In this document: positions 24,683 through 36,243 of the stretch, piece by piece
Layout: every line of letters begins with the position of its first letter
Position numbering within the stretch: the stretch's first letter is position 1
Source: an uncultured Bacilli bacterium
GTDB lineage: Bacteria > Bacillota_I > Bacilli_A > RF39 > UBA660
Assembly (NCBI GenBank): GCA_947631035.1
Contig: CANRJW010000005.1
Span: 1-56,301 of the forward strand
DNA: 56,301 bases
Reading direction: 5' to 3'
The notes under the pieces: generated by a model
Told to the model about the DNA's origin: nothing
The model's input: the letters and a program-made list of their open reading frames with translations, nothing else
Databases searched by the model: none
Program-made: the position numbers and the translations under genes

Positions 24683-25123
24683 TCATTCTTTCGAATCTAT
24701 CCAAATGGAAACAGGTCCATCGTTCGTAATTTTAACTTCCATATCTGCTCCAAAAATACCGGTTTTAACAAGGATAAATTGACTTAATTCTTCGTTAAAA
24801 GCATCATAGAGTCTAATAGCTTTTTCTCCATTCATGGCTCGAATATAAGAAGGACGATTACCTTTTTTAGTATCCGCATAAAGGGTAAATTGACTAATCG
24901 ATAATATTTCACCACCAACTTCTAAGATACTTTTATTCATAATTCCCTTTTCATCATTAAAAATGCGCAGATTTAAAATTTTTCTAACCATATAGAGAAT
25001 ATCTTTTTGAGTATCATCGTGGGTAAAAGATACAAGTAAAACAAGACCTTTTGGTATAGAACCAACAATCTGTTCTTGCACCACTACTTGACTTTCTTTA
25101 CTTCTTTGTAAAAAGACACGCAT
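24683..25123 (-). CDS. dtd: D-aminoacyl-tRNA deacylase
   Basis: Removes D-amino acids and glycine from mischarged tRNAs. The 146 residues match the family. It shows MRVFLQRSKESQV at the start, SQFTLYADTKKGNRPS (the catalytic SQxxLxG-like motif) and the cross-subunit NDGPVSIWIDS (Gly-cisPro region). ATG at 25123 is chosen because the protein then starts as other Dtd proteins do; an upstream TTG gives eight extra residues. It overlaps the rel 3' end by 26 bases; rel-dtd is a conserved Firmicutes pair. Confidence 0.93.
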   Translation of the reverse strand: MRVFLQRSKESQVVVQEQIVGSIPKGLVLLVSFTHDDTQKDILYMVRKILNLRIFNDEKGIMNKSILEVGGEILSISQFTLYADTKKGNRPSYIRAMNGEKAIRLYDAFNEELSQFILVKTGIFGADMEVKITNDGPVSIWIDSKE

Positions 25124-27269
25124 TATTTTTCCCTGCTTTCTTAACAAACGATAAACTATATAGACTATCTAAAAAATCATGAAGTTCGTTACTGTTTCTA
25201 ACTTTAATGGTTAAATTATAAAGGGTTGTATCATTATTATCACTCGTATTTAAAGATACAACACTAATATTTTTAGTCGAAGCTTTATTAATAATCTCAC
25301 TTAAGTAATTCTTATCATTTAAAGTTTCAATAAAAATATCACTAAAATATTCATTTTCTTCATTATCACTCCAAGAAACTGAAATCAAACGTTCCTCTTT
25401 ATCTAAAATATTGACACAATCTTTGCGGTGAACACTAATCCCTTCTCCTTTGGTAATATAGCCAATAATAGGGTCTCCTTTCACCGGTTTACAACATTTC
25501 GCCAGTGTCACTAAAATATCATTATATTCCCCGACGACAATAGCATTTTTGTTATTGTTTTTGGGAATCAATTTATTTTTATTGCTTACTTTTTCAATTA
25601 AAGCATCTGTAACATTCTGTTTTTCTTCTGTCGAAAGTTTTATAATATACAAAGCCGTATAACGTAAAGAACCAATAGCTAAATAAATATCATCCATTTC
25701 TTGCATTTTTAAATCTTTTAAGATTTTGGTTAATTTTTCTTCACTAAAGACATCATTAAAACTTAAATGTTGTTTTCTTAGTTCACGCTCTAAAATATTT
25801 TTACCATTGCTAATATAATCGATACGATCTTGTTTACTAAAATAAGATTTGATTTTATTCTTCGCCGCCGTTGTTTTGACAAAATCAAGCCATTCTTTAC
25901 TTGGCGTCGAATTTTTATTGGTATTGATTTTAATAACATCATTTTCTTTTAGTTCGTAAGAAAGTGGTACAATCTCATCATTTACAATAGCCCCAACCGT
26001 GGTATCCCCTACTCTTGAGTGAATTCGGTAAGCAAAATCAATAGGTGTAGAACCTTTCGGAAGTTCTACGACATCTCCACGTGGCGTAAACACATAAATT
26101 AAATCCCCCAACATATCGGTATTGACATTGGTGGCAAAATCAAGAGCACTTGTAGTTTCTTTATAGGAGTCAATCATATTACGAAACATTTCAAGTTTTT
26201 GTTCCATCATGTTTTGAATCTTTTTTGTTCCTTGCTCTTTGTAAGACCAGTGAGAAGCAATTCCTTTTTCAGCGATTTCATCCATTTCATGCGTTCTTAC
26301 TTGAATTTCAAAGATTTTTCCATCAATCCCAAAGACTCCGGTATGTAAACTTTGGTACATATTTTCTTTGGGCATCGCGATATAATCTTTAAAACGCTTG
26401 GGAAGAGGATGGAACTTCGAATGGATTAAACCAATCGTTAAATAACAATCACTTTCTTTTTCCACAATAATTCGTAAAGCCAAAATATCATAAATTTCAT
26501 TCCATTTTTTTCCTTTACTTAGCTTTTTATAAATACTATAGACACTTTTAACACGGCTTTTAATTTTAAATTTGATGCCTTGTTCCATGAGCATTTCTGA
26601 AATACTATCTTGCATAGCTTCCAAAACTTCTTCAAGTTCTGGAATGGTCGCATCCAACTGTTTTAAAATATCTTCATATACTTCTGGTTTTAAATACTTT
26701 AAACATAAATCTTCGAGTTCACTTTTAATAGAATAGATTCCTAGACGATGGGCAATTGGAATTAAAACATTCATTGTTTCATTTGCCTTTTTCTTTTGCT
26801 TTTCCGGATTAACCGCCCAAATAGTACGCATGTTGTGCAAGCGGTCGGCAAGTTTAATAAATAAAACACGAACATCTTCAGCAAGACCAACAAGGACTTT
26901 TCTTAAATAAATAGCACTTGATTCTTTATCGTCAGGCAATTCTAAACGATTAATGGTACTAATATTTTTGACAATAGCTGTAATTTCAGAACCAAACTGT
27001 TCTTCTAATTCTTCATAAGTCGTATCAGAATTATTAATCACTTCATGAAGTAATGCTGCCATAATAGTGACTTTATCGACATGTAAATCACTTAAAATGA
27101 GAGCAACATTTAAAGGATGGGTAATGTAAGGCTCTTTAGTCAAACGATAATTTCCCTTATGTTTTTCATAAGCAAATTCATAAGCCCGTTTAATTTCTTG
27201 TAAATCTTCTTCAGAAAGGTTATTTTTTAATTTCTCCAGTAAATCTTCTAGTTTTGGTTCCTTTTTCAT
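25098..27269 (-). CDS. rel: Rel (p)ppGpp synthetase with degenerate hydrolase site
   Basis: A long RelA/SpoT homologue of 723 residues. Domains: HD hydrolase (about 25-160), synthetase (about 215-345) with RFKDYIAMPKENMYQSLHT and EIQVRTHEMDEIAEKG, TGS (about 385-445), zinc-finger/CC region with TLAKCCKPVKGD and HRKDC, and ACT at the C-terminus. The synthetase has the RFKD signature of bifunctional enzymes. In the HD domain His51, His75, Asp142 and Asn146 remain, but the HDxxED motif reads HEVINN: Asp to Glu76, Glu to Asn79 and Asp to Asn80. Hydrolysis is therefore probably lost or weak. Its start overlaps the comN stop by four bases. Confidence 0.95.
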   Translation of the reverse strand: MKKEPKLEDLLEKLKNNLSEEDLQEIKRAYEFAYEKHKGNYRLTKEPYITHPLNVALILSDLHVDKVTIMAALLHEVINNSDTTYEELEEQFGSEITAIVKNISTINRLELPDDKESSAIYLRKVLVGLAEDVRVLFIKLADRLHNMRTIWAVNPEKQKKKANETMNVLIPIAHRLGIYSIKSELEDLCLKYLKPEVYEDILKQLDATIPELEEVLEAMQDSISEMLMEQGIKFKIKSRVKSVYSIYKKLSKGKKWNEIYDILALRIIVEKESDCYLTIGLIHSKFHPLPKRFKDYIAMPKENMYQSLHTGVFGIDGKIFEIQVRTHEMDEIAEKGIASHWSYKEQGTKKIQNMMEQKLEMFRNMIDSYKETTSALDFATNVNTDMLGDLIYVFTPRGDVVELPKGSTPIDFAYRIHSRVGDTTVGAIVNDEIVPLSYELKENDVIKINTNKNSTPSKEWLDFVKTTAAKNKIKSYFSKQDRIDYISNGKNILERELRKQHLSFNDVFSEEKLTKILKDLKMQEMDDIYLAIGSLRYTALYIIKLSTEEKQNVTDALIEKVSNKNKLIPKNNNKNAIVVGEYNDILVTLAKCCKPVKGDPIIGYITKGEGISVHRKDCVNILDKEERLISVSWSDNEENEYFSDIFIETLNDKNYLSEIINKASTKNISVVSLNTSDNNDTTLYNLTIKVRNSNELHDFLDSLYSLSFVKKAGKNNACLFTKK

Positions 27270-27574
27270 AAAATCGTATCCTCTTTTGCTATTGGAAGAA
27301 TCGTATCTTCTTCAAATAGCACTTCTTCTTTTTCTTTGGTTTGGTTTAAATAACGCAATAAATCTTTTTCTTCTAAATAAAAAATATCATTTACAATATC
27401 ATATAAAGTTAAATCGGATTCATTACACCATTTCGTATTTTTTAAATAATCCCATAAATCTCTATCAGTTAAAAAGCTGTAGCCTTTTTGATTTAATTCT
27501 CTACGTTTTGATTTAAGAGCTGGTGTAATACGAACGTACAAATCTTTTAAGCTTTTAAAATTTTCTGATACCAT
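27266..27574 (-). CDS. comN: ComN-family post-transcriptional regulator
   Basis: The first 75 of 102 residues match the small Post_transc_reg family (B. subtilis ComN/YrzD): LYVRITPALKSKRRE, YSFLTDRDLWDYLKNTKW and LTLYDIVNDIFYL. ComN controls localisation of comE mRNA in Bacillus; here it is a family-level call. The last 25 residues are Glu-rich and divergent. In B. subtilis comN lies next to spoVB, as it does here (divergent, 64 bases apart). Its last four bases overlap rel. Confidence 0.8.
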   Translation of the reverse strand: MVSENFKSLKDLYVRITPALKSKRRELNQKGYSFLTDRDLWDYLKNTKWCNESDLTLYDIVNDIFYLEEKDLLRYLNQTKEKEEVLFEEDTILPIAKEDTIL

Positions 27575-27638
27575 AATTTGCCTCCGAAATCATATATTTA
27601 TTATAAAGCATTTTATTGTATTTTTAAAGGGGCATATC

Positions 27639-28952
27639 ATGAAAAATAAATTTTTATCTTCGACTCTCTTGCTTATTTTAGGAGGATTTGTCACACGTAT
27701 TTTAGGTTTTCTTATTAAAATTATTTATACCCGTATGATTTTAGAAACAGGGATTAGTTTACATTCTTTGGTAATGCCAACGTATTCCCTGCTCACCACC
27801 ATTGCAACACTTGCTATGCCACTCGCCATTTCAAAATTGGTGGCAGAAGAAAAAATTAGAAGTATTAAAATTATGGCTTCTAGTGCCTTTATTCTTTTTA
27901 TTGTGAATTCTGTTTTACTTTTGGTTATGTTTTTCAGTAGTAAATTTATTGCTTACCACTTATTAAAAAATGAAGATGTCTATATATTACTTCTTTGTTG
28001 TACCCTAACGCTTCCCTTTATCAGCATGTCAAGTATTGTAAAAGGATATTTTTTTGGAAAACAAAGAATGGTTCCTTTTATTCTTTCCAATGCCTTTGAG
28101 CAAATCGTTCGCCTTATTCTCATTATCTGTTTTTTACCTTTTTTTGTAAAAAAGGGAATTCTTTATGGTGTTTGTGCTTTAATTTTATTTAATATTGTTT
28201 CAGAGATTTCTTCCATTATTATTTTTCTATTTTTTATTCCGAAAAAAGCAGTAATTACCAAAAAAGATTTAAAACCCAACAAATACACGATTAAAAATGT
28301 TTTAGATGTGAGTTTGCCTACCGTTTCTTCTCGTTTTATTGGAAATATTGGTTTTTTCTTTGAACCCATCTTGCTTACCAATATTTTGCTTAGGATTGGT
28401 TATTCTAGTGAGTTTGTTTTAATGGAATATGGTGCTTATAATGCTTATACGATTCCCTTACTTACCATGCCAAGTTTTTTTGTGGGAGCCATTTCCAGTG
28501 CTTTAATCCCCGAAATCAGTAAATTTCATGAGCAAAAAAAGTTTAAAATGGTCAAACGCCGTTTTTATCAAGCCTTAGGCATTTCTTTTGTATTGGGTCT
28601 ATTCTTTAGTCTTTTTATTTTCGTTTTTAAAGAAAAACTTCTATGGATTTTGTACCACACCAAAAGTGGGGCAAACTATATAACTGTCCTTGCTCCACTC
28701 TTCGTCCTCTTTTACTTAGAAAGTCCTCTTATTAGCACCTTACAAGGTTTAGGACTTGCCAAATACACCATGAAAATCACTTTAATTGGTGTTTTCCTTA
28801 AAAATATTGTTTTGGTTATCTTTTCTTTTTGTCATATTGGCATTTATGGCCTGATTCTTTCCGAAATTTTTAATATTCTCTTTGTCGTAGGGGCAAACTT
28901 TCTTAAAATTTGGCAGGTATTTAAAAAAGATTCTTACGAAAGATTACAGTAA
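27639..28952 (+). CDS. SpoVB/MOP-superfamily flippase
   Basis: A polytopic membrane protein of 437 residues with 12-14 predicted helices, of the MVF/polysaccharide-transporter group. The start LILGGFVTRILGFLIKIIYTRMI is typical of SpoVB. Members flip lipid-linked wall or polysaccharide precursors. Gene order with comN on one side and DUF421, yrzE and tgt on the other equals that around B. subtilis spoVB. Without other sporulation genes in view a spore role is not supported. AAAGGGG precedes the ATG. Its 3' end overlaps the next gene by 19 bases. Confidence 0.85.
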   Translation: MKNKFLSSTLLLILGGFVTRILGFLIKIIYTRMILETGISLHSLVMPTYSLLTTIATLAMPLAISKLVAEEKIRSIKIMASSAFILFIVNSVLLLVMFFSSKFIAYHLLKNEDVYILLLCCTLTLPFISMSSIVKGYFFGKQRMVPFILSNAFEQIVRLILIICFLPFFVKKGILYGVCALILFNIVSEISSIIIFLFFIPKKAVITKKDLKPNKYTIKNVLDVSLPTVSSRFIGNIGFFFEPILLTNILLRIGYSSEFVLMEYGAYNAYTIPLLTMPSFFVGAISSALIPEISKFHEQKKFKMVKRRFYQALGISFVLGLFFSLFIFVFKEKLLWILYHTKSGANYITVLAPLFVLFYLESPLISTLQGLGLAKYTMKITLIGVFLKNIVLVIFSFCHIGIYGLILSEIFNILFVVGANFLKIWQVFKKDSYERLQ

Positions 28953-29515
28953 GAAAGAATATCTTCCGATAAACCAAAATAGTAGTTTTCATTTTTATAA
29001 CGAACTGTATCCGTAGCATCTAGTTTTTGACACTTTACTAAGTAAAAAGTATCCTTTGTTAATATGTTAGTATTACTTTTATAAAGGATGGTTCCTCCAT
29101 CATTTAAAATACGTGCTTCGTCCATAAAACCCCAAATTGTTTCCATTGAAATTTTTTTCTTTTCTAAAGCCTCTTTTAAAGATATTTTCTTCATTTTATA
29201 GCGATATTCGATATCCATTTCCGCAAATACCTTGGTGTTTTCATTTACCGTATAAAGGTCCGTTACATCTTGTTTAGTGGAGCCAACAATTAATTCTGGA
29301 CTAAAATGCTTATAAATAGTTTTATCAAATAATTTAATAATCACACCATTTTCATAGCCAAAATCCACCGGATTCAATTTATGAAGTTTAGTAATTTCAT
29401 AGAAAAGTCCCCTAAAAATCATGGTTCCTCCATCATTTAGGGCATTTAAATGATAAGGCACAATTAAAATTAAAAAAAGAACAATACTCCCAACAATCAA
29501 AAGTTTTTTCTTCAT
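28934..29515 (-). CDS. Anchored or secreted hypothetical protein with two LNDGGT motifs
   Basis: The 193-residue protein starts with a basic tip and one hydrophobic segment (about 3-20), a signal peptide or anchor. LNDGGT occurs twice, at about 26-31 and 137-142, each before a hydrophobic strand, so it may hold two related units: GGTMIFRGLFYEITKLHKL and GGTILYKSNTN. Similar short secreted proteins are common in Firmicutes, without known function. It converges on the flippase gene with a 19-base overlap. Confidence 0.65.
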   Translation of the reverse strand: MKKKLLIVGSIVLFLILIVPYHLNALNDGGTMIFRGLFYEITKLHKLNPVDFGYENGVIIKLFDKTIYKHFSPELIVGSTKQDVTDLYTVNENTKVFAEMDIEYRYKMKKISLKEALEKKKISMETIWGFMDEARILNDGGTILYKSNTNILTKDTFYLVKCQKLDATDTVRYKNENYYFGLSEDILSYCNLS

Positions 29516-29564
29516 ACGACCACTACCTTTTCTTCATTATAAAAGAAAGAGGATGCAAACACAA

Positions 29565-30209
29565 CTATAAGTTTTCTTTTTTAATTAAGAAAATCTTATT
29601 CTTCTTTTTAAAGGCATAGAATACATCTTCTATTTTCAATCCTTTCTTTTCCAAAGCTTGTTCTAACCATTTCTTATCTTTTTTAATAAAATTAAGCGCT
29701 TTTTCTTGCAAACTCCCATCTACAATAATAGGCATTGGATAATTGCTTTTGGTTTTAAAGACATTATATTTAAAAATGGAAAGTTTCCCATTAGGTTCTA
29801 AAAAAGCATATTCAATTTCATCAATACTTTTAATTCCATTTTGTCTCATGCTCAATAACAAATCGTCCATACTATATCTTTGACGAACCATTTCTTTATA
29901 GTTTACATTCCCATTGGCAATAATTAAAGAAGGTTTTCCCCCAAAAAGAGTTCGAAACGTTCTTGATTTAATGCTAATAAAAGCAAGTCCCAATTCCAGA
30001 AGAACTAAAAGAGCAATCGGAATAATCGTAAAGTAAATGGTATCTTCTCTATTTTCAATACTAATCGCTACTAATTCCGCAATTAAGATAGAGACAATTA
30101 AATCGATGATACCCAACTGACCAATTTCTCTTTTTCCCATAATTCGATAAGCAAGAACAATAAAGAAGTAAAAAAAGATGGTTCGAAATACAATTGTTAA
30201 AAGTTCCAT
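29565..30209 (-). CDS. DUF421/YetF-family membrane protein
   Basis: The 214-residue protein has three N-terminal membrane helices (about 5-85) and a cytoplasmic DUF421 domain with FGGKPSLIIANGNVNYKEM, RYSMDDLLLSMRQNGI and EYAFLEPNGKLSIFK. B. subtilis YrbG is the syntenic counterpart, between yrzE and tgt. ATG at 30209 is chosen because AGGTGAT lies just upstream; an upstream frame extension of 11 codons lacks a site. Function is unsettled in the family; several members are spore or stress proteins. Confidence 0.88.
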   Translation of the reverse strand: MELLTIVFRTIFFYFFIVLAYRIMGKREIGQLGIIDLIVSILIAELVAISIENREDTIYFTIIPIALLVLLELGLAFISIKSRTFRTLFGGKPSLIIANGNVNYKEMVRQRYSMDDLLLSMRQNGIKSIDEIEYAFLEPNGKLSIFKYNVFKTKSNYPMPIIVDGSLQEKALNFIKKDKKWLEQALEKKGLKIEDVFYAFKKKNKIFLIKKENL

Positions 30210-30284
30210 AAGATCACCTATCTTTATTATGAAGCATTTCATAAGTTTTTAATCATTATCATATAGATTATTAAGGTGATTGGT

Positions 30285-30647
30285 ATGAAATACGTAAAAG
30301 AATATGGAATTTCTTTACTTAAATTTTTAGGATTTTTACTCGGCGGAAGTTTTATCATGAGTTTGCTTTACTATTTTTTGTTGCCCACAAAAGTAATTCA
30401 AATGTTTCTCTTTCTTTATATGGTACTTCTTTTCTTTTTCTTTGGCTTTGGTGCAGGCAAGAAAAGTAAAAGTAAAGGTTTGCTAGCCGGATTAAAAATA
30501 GGCATTCTTTTTCTACTTGTTTTGTTTTTCTTTAACTTAGTTTTCTTTAGAAGTCCTCTAAAACTAGCTCGTCTTTGGTATTCCCTTATTCTACTACTAT
30601 TTAGTTCGGTTGGAGCTACAATTGGTATCAATAGAAAAAAAGAATAA
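30285..30647 (+). CDS. YrzE/TIGR04086-family membrane protein
   Basis: A small integral membrane protein of 120 residues with four hydrophobic segments and a conserved FGFGAGKKSKSKGLLAGLKIG loop between helices two and three. It matches the TIGR04086 family in size, topology and gene context (next to tgt and DUF421). ATG at 30285 follows AAGGTGAT; GTG at 30276 lies inside that site. Function unknown. Confidence 0.75.
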   Translation: MKYVKEYGISLLKFLGFLLGGSFIMSLLYYFLLPTKVIQMFLFLYMVLLFFFFGFGAGKKSKSKGLLAGLKIGILFLLVLFFFNLVFFRSPLKLARLWYSLILLLFSSVGATIGINRKKE

Positions 30648-30652
30648 TTTTC

Positions 30653-32093
<1,441 letters not shown>

Positions 32094-33119
32094 TTATTTT
32101 AGAAACATCGCATCCCCGAAGGAGAAGAAACGATATTGTTTTTTTACAGCTTCTTCATAAGCCTTTAAAATATATTCCTTTTTGGAAAAAGCACTGACCA
32201 GCATAATTAAGGTACTTTTGGGCAAATGGAAATTCGTAATTAAACCATCAATCGCCTTAAAGACAAATCCGGGATAAATAAAAATATCGGTATTGCCATG
32301 GCATGCTTTAAACGTTCCATATTTTTGCATAATGGCTTCTAAAGTTCTCGTAGAAGTTGTACCAACCGCAATAATGCGTTGTCCGTTTTTCTTAGCCTTA
32401 TTTAAAATTTCAGCAACTTCTTCGGTCATTTCGTAATACTCACTATGCATTTTATGTTTTGCAACATCACTTACTTCCACAGGGCGAAAGGTTCCCAGTC
32501 CCACATGTAAAGTGACTTCCACAATTTGAATCCCTTTTTTCTTAATTTCTTCTAATAATTCTTTGGTAAAATGAAGCCCCGCTGTTGGAGCAGCAGCACT
32601 ACCAACATTTTTTGCATAGACGGTTTGATAGCGATTCTTTTCTGCTAATTTTTCATGAATATAAGGAGGAAGTGGCATTTCTCCTAATTGATCTAAGATT
32701 TCTAAAAAAATGCCTTGGTAAGAAAATTGAACCACTACGATTCCTTCCTCTTTCTTTTCAGTGACTTCTGCAATTAATAAATGATTTCCAAAAGCAATTT
32801 TTGTTCCCACATGTAAACGTTTAAAAGGACGAGACAAGCATTCCCAAGTATCGTTTCCTAAATCTTTTAAAAGAAGTAATTCAATTGTAGCATTCGTCTC
32901 CTCTTTTAAACCAATTAGTCTTGCTGGAATTACTTTGGTATTGTTAAGAACCAAAACATCCGTTGGCTCTAAATAATCCAAAAGATCTGTAAAGTGTTTA
33001 TGTTCCAATTCCCCAGTTTTTCGGTCCATAACTAAAAGTCGAGAAGAAGTACGGTCCTTTAGAGGCGTTTGAGCAATTAACTCTTCCGGTAAATCATAAT
33101 TAAATTCGTCTGTACTCAT
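32094..33119 (-). CDS. queA: S-adenosylmethionine:tRNA ribosyltransferase-isomerase
   Basis: Converts preQ1 in tRNA to epoxyqueuosine using the ribosyl part of SAM. The 341 residues match the family: [15 protein letters not shown] at the start, [54 protein letters not shown] and the C-terminal [17 protein letters not shown]. It is ten bases after ruvB in the conserved ruvAB-queA-tgt order. Confidence 0.96.
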   Translation of the reverse strand: MSTDEFNYDLPEELIAQTPLKDRTSSRLLVMDRKTGELEHKHFTDLLDYLEPTDVLVLNNTKVIPARLIGLKEETNATIELLLLKDLGNDTWECLSRPFKRLHVGTKIAFGNHLLIAEVTEKKEEGIVVVQFSYQGIFLEILDQLGEMPLPPYIHEKLAEKNRYQTVYAKNVGSAAAPTAGLHFTKELLEEIKKKGIQIVEVTLHVGLGTFRPVEVSDVAKHKMHSEYYEMTEEVAEILNKAKKNGQRIIAVGTTSTRTLEAIMQKYGTFKACHGNTDIFIYPGFVFKAIDGLITNFHLPKSTLIMLVSAFSKKEYILKAYEEAVKKQYRFFSFGDAMFLK

Positions 33120-33128
33120 GTTTTCCTC

Positions 33129-34133
33129 CTAAAATAATGAATGATTATGACCGATTTTTAAATGGTCGTACGCCTTTTCCGTTGCCATACGTCCTCTAGG
33201 TGTTCTTTTAATAAAACCTTCTTGTAATAAAAATGGTTCAACGACATCCTCAACCGTCGATACTTCTTCTCCAATCGAAGTGGCAATAGTCTCTACCCCA
33301 ACAGGTCCACCATTAAATTTGGTAATTAAACTCGTTAAATATTCAATATCAATCGCATCTAAACCATATTTATCTACTTTTAATCGGTCAAGAGATTTTA
33401 TCGTCAATTCTTTGGTAATGATACTATCGCCCTCCACCAAAGCAAAATCTCTTACTCGCTTAAACAAACGATTTGCAATACGAGGTGTCTTACGACATCT
33501 TTTACTTAATTCTTCCGCGGCATCTTCTTCGATTGGCATATCAAGAACCCGACTAGTTCTTTTAATAATTCTTTGCAACTCTTCAGATTTATAATATTCG
33601 AGCTTAGAAATAATTCCAAAACGGTCTCTTAAAGGAGAAGAAATATCCCCCGCACGAGTCGTAGCACCTACTAGCGTAAAGGGAGGCAAATCAATTTTAA
33701 TATTTTTGCTTTTCCCGTCCGTTCCAATCACTAAATCAATTTCAAAGTCTTCCATAGCTGGATATAAAACTTCTTCAATAAATTTAGGCATACGGTGAAT
33801 TTCGTCGATAAATAAAACATCTCCAGGTTCAAGGGTTGATAAAACCGCCGCTAAATCACCCGTTTTTTCAATTGAAGGACCACTTGCTGTTTTAATATTA
33901 CTTCCAAGTTCATTAGCAATAATATGCGCAAGAGTTGTTTTACCAAGTCCCGGAGGACCATAGAGTAAAACGTGATCTAGTGGTTCTTCACGCATTAACG
34001 CCGCCTTTATAAAAACCCGCAAATTTTCTTTAATTTCCGCTTGTCCTACGTATTCATCTAAACTTTGCGGACGAATATTTTTTTCAAATACATCTTCTTC
34101 TTTTTCTAAAGCATCCACGATTCTATCTTGCAT
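33129..34133 (-). CDS. ruvB: Holliday junction helicase RuvB
   Basis: The AAA+ motor that drives branch migration with RuvA. The 334 residues show [11 protein letters not shown], Walker [11 protein letters not shown], Walker [10 protein letters not shown], the [18 protein letters not shown] sensor and arginine-finger region, and a C-terminal winged helix with [14 protein letters not shown] and RTPRGR. It is 13 bases after ruvA. Confidence 0.97.
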   Translation of the reverse strand: MQDRIVDALEKEEDVFEKNIRPQSLDEYVGQAEIKENLRVFIKAALMREEPLDHVLLYGPPGLGKTTLAHIIANELGSNIKTASGPSIEKTGDLAAVLSTLEPGDVLFIDEIHRMPKFIEEVLYPAMEDFEIDLVIGTDGKSKNIKIDLPPFTLVGATTRAGDISSPLRDRFGIISKLEYYKSEELQRIIKRTSRVLDMPIEEDAAEELSKRCRKTPRIANRLFKRVRDFALVEGDSIITKELTIKSLDRLKVDKYGLDAIDIEYLTSLITKFNGGPVGVETIATSIGEEVSTVEDVVEPFLLQEGFIKRTPRGRMATEKAYDHLKIGHNHSLF

Positions 34134-34146
34134 AAAATATTCCTTT

Positions 34147-34698
34147 CTATTTTAATAATAATTTTAAGGCTTCTTTAATTTGCTCTTCCATTTTTAAAGA
34201 AGCATCAAGTTTGGGAAGAACTTTTTTAATATCAGCCGTTTTGTACCCAAGACTTTCCAATGCTTCTACCACTTCTTCAAAACCAGTCGTTGGAGCACTA
34301 TCGTCTTTGACAAGTTTTCCTTTTAAATCCAAGATAATTTGACGTGCCACTTTCTCTCCTACTTTAGGAAATTTCGTCAAATATAAAATATTTTCTCGAT
34401 CAATCGCATCAATAATTCCTGTAACGCTTCCTAAAGCAAACATAGGAAGAGCAAGCTTAGGACCTACCCCTTTGACGCTAATCAGTCTTAAAAATAAATT
34501 TTTTTCTTCTAATGTATTAAAACCATATAAAGAAAATTCATCCTCTTTAATATAAGGATAAATAAAGACTTGTTTTTCTTCTTCTAACGGATAACTAAAT
34601 GGATTTGCAACAAAAATTTGATAACCAATACCATTATTTTCTAATGTAATATAATTTTTTTCTGTTTCTTTGACAATTCCTTTAATAAAACTAAACAT
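34147..34698 (-). CDS. ruvA: Holliday junction protein RuvA
   Basis: Binds the four-way junction and loads RuvB. The 183 residues contain the N-terminal OB domain (about 1-62), HhH motifs with [13 protein letters not shown] and [20 protein letters not shown], and the C-terminal RuvB-binding helices (about 140-183). ATG at 34698 follows AGGTGAT; three upstream codons are open but include that site. Confidence 0.95.
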   Translation of the reverse strand: MFSFIKGIVKETEKNYITLENNGIGYQIFVANPFSYPLEEEKQVFIYPYIKEDEFSLYGFNTLEEKNLFLRLISVKGVGPKLALPMFALGSVTGIIDAIDRENILYLTKFPKVGEKVARQIILDLKGKLVKDDSAPTTGFEEVVEALESLGYKTADIKKVLPKLDASLKMEEQIKEALKLLLK

Positions 34699-34746
34699 GC
34701 TTATCACCTAAAAACATTGTAGCATACAATTGTACTCTCATACAAG

Positions 34747-34767
34747 AAAAAAGCCTACTAAGTAGAC
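34747..34767 (-). terminator. Terminator after rpoD
   Basis: On the minus strand GTCTAC pairs with GTAGGC around TTA, followed by TTTTTT. Confidence 0.8.
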
Positions 34768-34772
34768 AATTT

Positions 34773-36173
34773 TTAATTTTTCTTTTTCTTACTATCTTGT
34801 TGTTCTTTTTTCGTTTTTTCTAAAATCATTTGATTATTGACATAATCTTCATGAATATAATCTTCTATTAGATAACTTCTTGATGGAACACGTAATTTTC
34901 GAAGCGCTTTTACTTCAATCTGGCGAACTCTTTCCCTTGTGATTCTATAACGTTTTCCCACTTCTTCAAGAGTTTTTGGATTGCCATCAATTAAACCATA
35001 ACGAAGCATGATAATTTCTTTTTCTCTTGCCGTTAAAGTATCTAAAAGTTTCATTATATTGCTGTTTAAAGAATTATTGATTGCCATATCTTCTGGAGAA
35101 ATCGTATTTTCATCAGCTACAAAATCTTCTAAAGCCGTATCTTCGTCCTCTCCTACCATGATTTCTAAAGAAACGGTATTTTCATTTAAGCGAAAGGCAC
35201 TTTCAATTTTATCTTTCGGAACACCCAAATAGACTGCCAACTCTTCATTGGTTGGTTCTCTTGTTAATTCATGCGTTAGATTCTTTTTCGCTTTATTAAG
35301 TTTATTAATAAATTCATTTAAGTGCACTGGAATACGTATCGTTCTTCCTTTATCCGCAATCGCACGAGTAATCGATTGACGAATCCACCAAGTCGCATAG
35401 GTAGAGAATCGATACCCTTTTCGATAATCAAAACGTTCAACAGCTCTTAATAATCCTTCATTTCCTTCTTGAATCAAGTCTTGAAAAGATAAACCTCTTC
35501 CTAAATAATGTTTGGCAATACTTACCACTAAGCGTAAATTATGCTCAGCAAGTTTTGTTTTTGCTTCTTTATCTCCAAAATCTTTTCTTTTGGAAAGTTC
35601 CACTTCCTCTTCTTTGGTTAATAAAGAATATTTTCCAATATCAAGTAAATACAATTTTAAAGAATCCTCGATTTGGACATTATCTCCATACTTTTGTTCA
35701 ATCGTTTCAAAGTCTTTTAAAAGTTCTTCTTCACTCACCGAAGTATGAAGACTTATGTACGCTTCATTGATGGCTTTAAAATTAGGATCTTCCGTATAAA
35801 AAAACTGTCCTTTTTTTCCTTCTTTTTGCCAATAAGCAAGAACTTGATTAAATAAAGGCATATTTAATAAAACATCAATTTCTTCTTCCTTTAAAGAATA
35901 CTCAGCCATTTTAAGTAACGCAAAGAAACCACCTAATTTCTCCATCTTTTTATCTGTAGGGGTTTCTTCTTTGATTCTTAAGGTTTTGATATAACTTAAA
36001 ATCGTATCGAAATCCAAATTCTTTTTCACATAATTCATCATATAAGCATGAAGTGTATCTGCTGTATTATCTCCTTTTTTTGCTTCACTAAATATTTTTT
36101 TAAAAACAGCATCAGGCATTTTAACATAGTGATATTTTCTTCGATACATAATTTCTTCTTCCGTTAACGCCAT
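34773..36173 (-). CDS. rpoD: Primary RNA polymerase sigma factor
   Basis: The vegetative sigma-70 factor, 466 residues. After an N-terminal non-conserved part come regions 1.2 to 2.4 (about 190-290) with [36 protein letters not shown] and RTIRIPVH; region 3; and region 4 with [35 protein letters not shown] and KALRKLR. ATG at 36173 follows AGGAGGGAG; a 30-codon upstream extension is rejected. The dnaG partner usual in Firmicutes is absent; the Tad cluster lies upstream instead. Confidence 0.95.
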   Translation of the reverse strand: MALTEEEIMYRRKYHYVKMPDAVFKKIFSEAKKGDNTADTLHAYMMNYVKKNLDFDTILSYIKTLRIKEETPTDKKMEKLGGFFALLKMAEYSLKEEEIDVLLNMPLFNQVLAYWQKEGKKGQFFYTEDPNFKAINEAYISLHTSVSEEELLKDFETIEQKYGDNVQIEDSLKLYLLDIGKYSLLTKEEEVELSKRKDFGDKEAKTKLAEHNLRLVVSIAKHYLGRGLSFQDLIQEGNEGLLRAVERFDYRKGYRFSTYATWWIRQSITRAIADKGRTIRIPVHLNEFINKLNKAKKNLTHELTREPTNEELAVYLGVPKDKIESAFRLNENTVSLEIMVGEDEDTALEDFVADENTISPEDMAINNSLNSNIMKLLDTLTAREKEIIMLRYGLIDGNPKTLEEVGKRYRITRERVRQIEVKALRKLRVPSRSYLIEDYIHEDYVNNQMILEKTKKEQQDSKKKKN

Positions 36174-36243
36174 AATCTCCCTCCTTTTTTTTGAAATATT
36201 ATACCTATTTTTTAAAAAAATGCAAGAAAAAAGCACCATTTTC

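Noticed and set aside
27639-28952. Evidence for sporulation from a SpoVB-like gene
   Set aside because: Members of this transporter group occur in non-spore-formers and no other sporulation gene is in the window.
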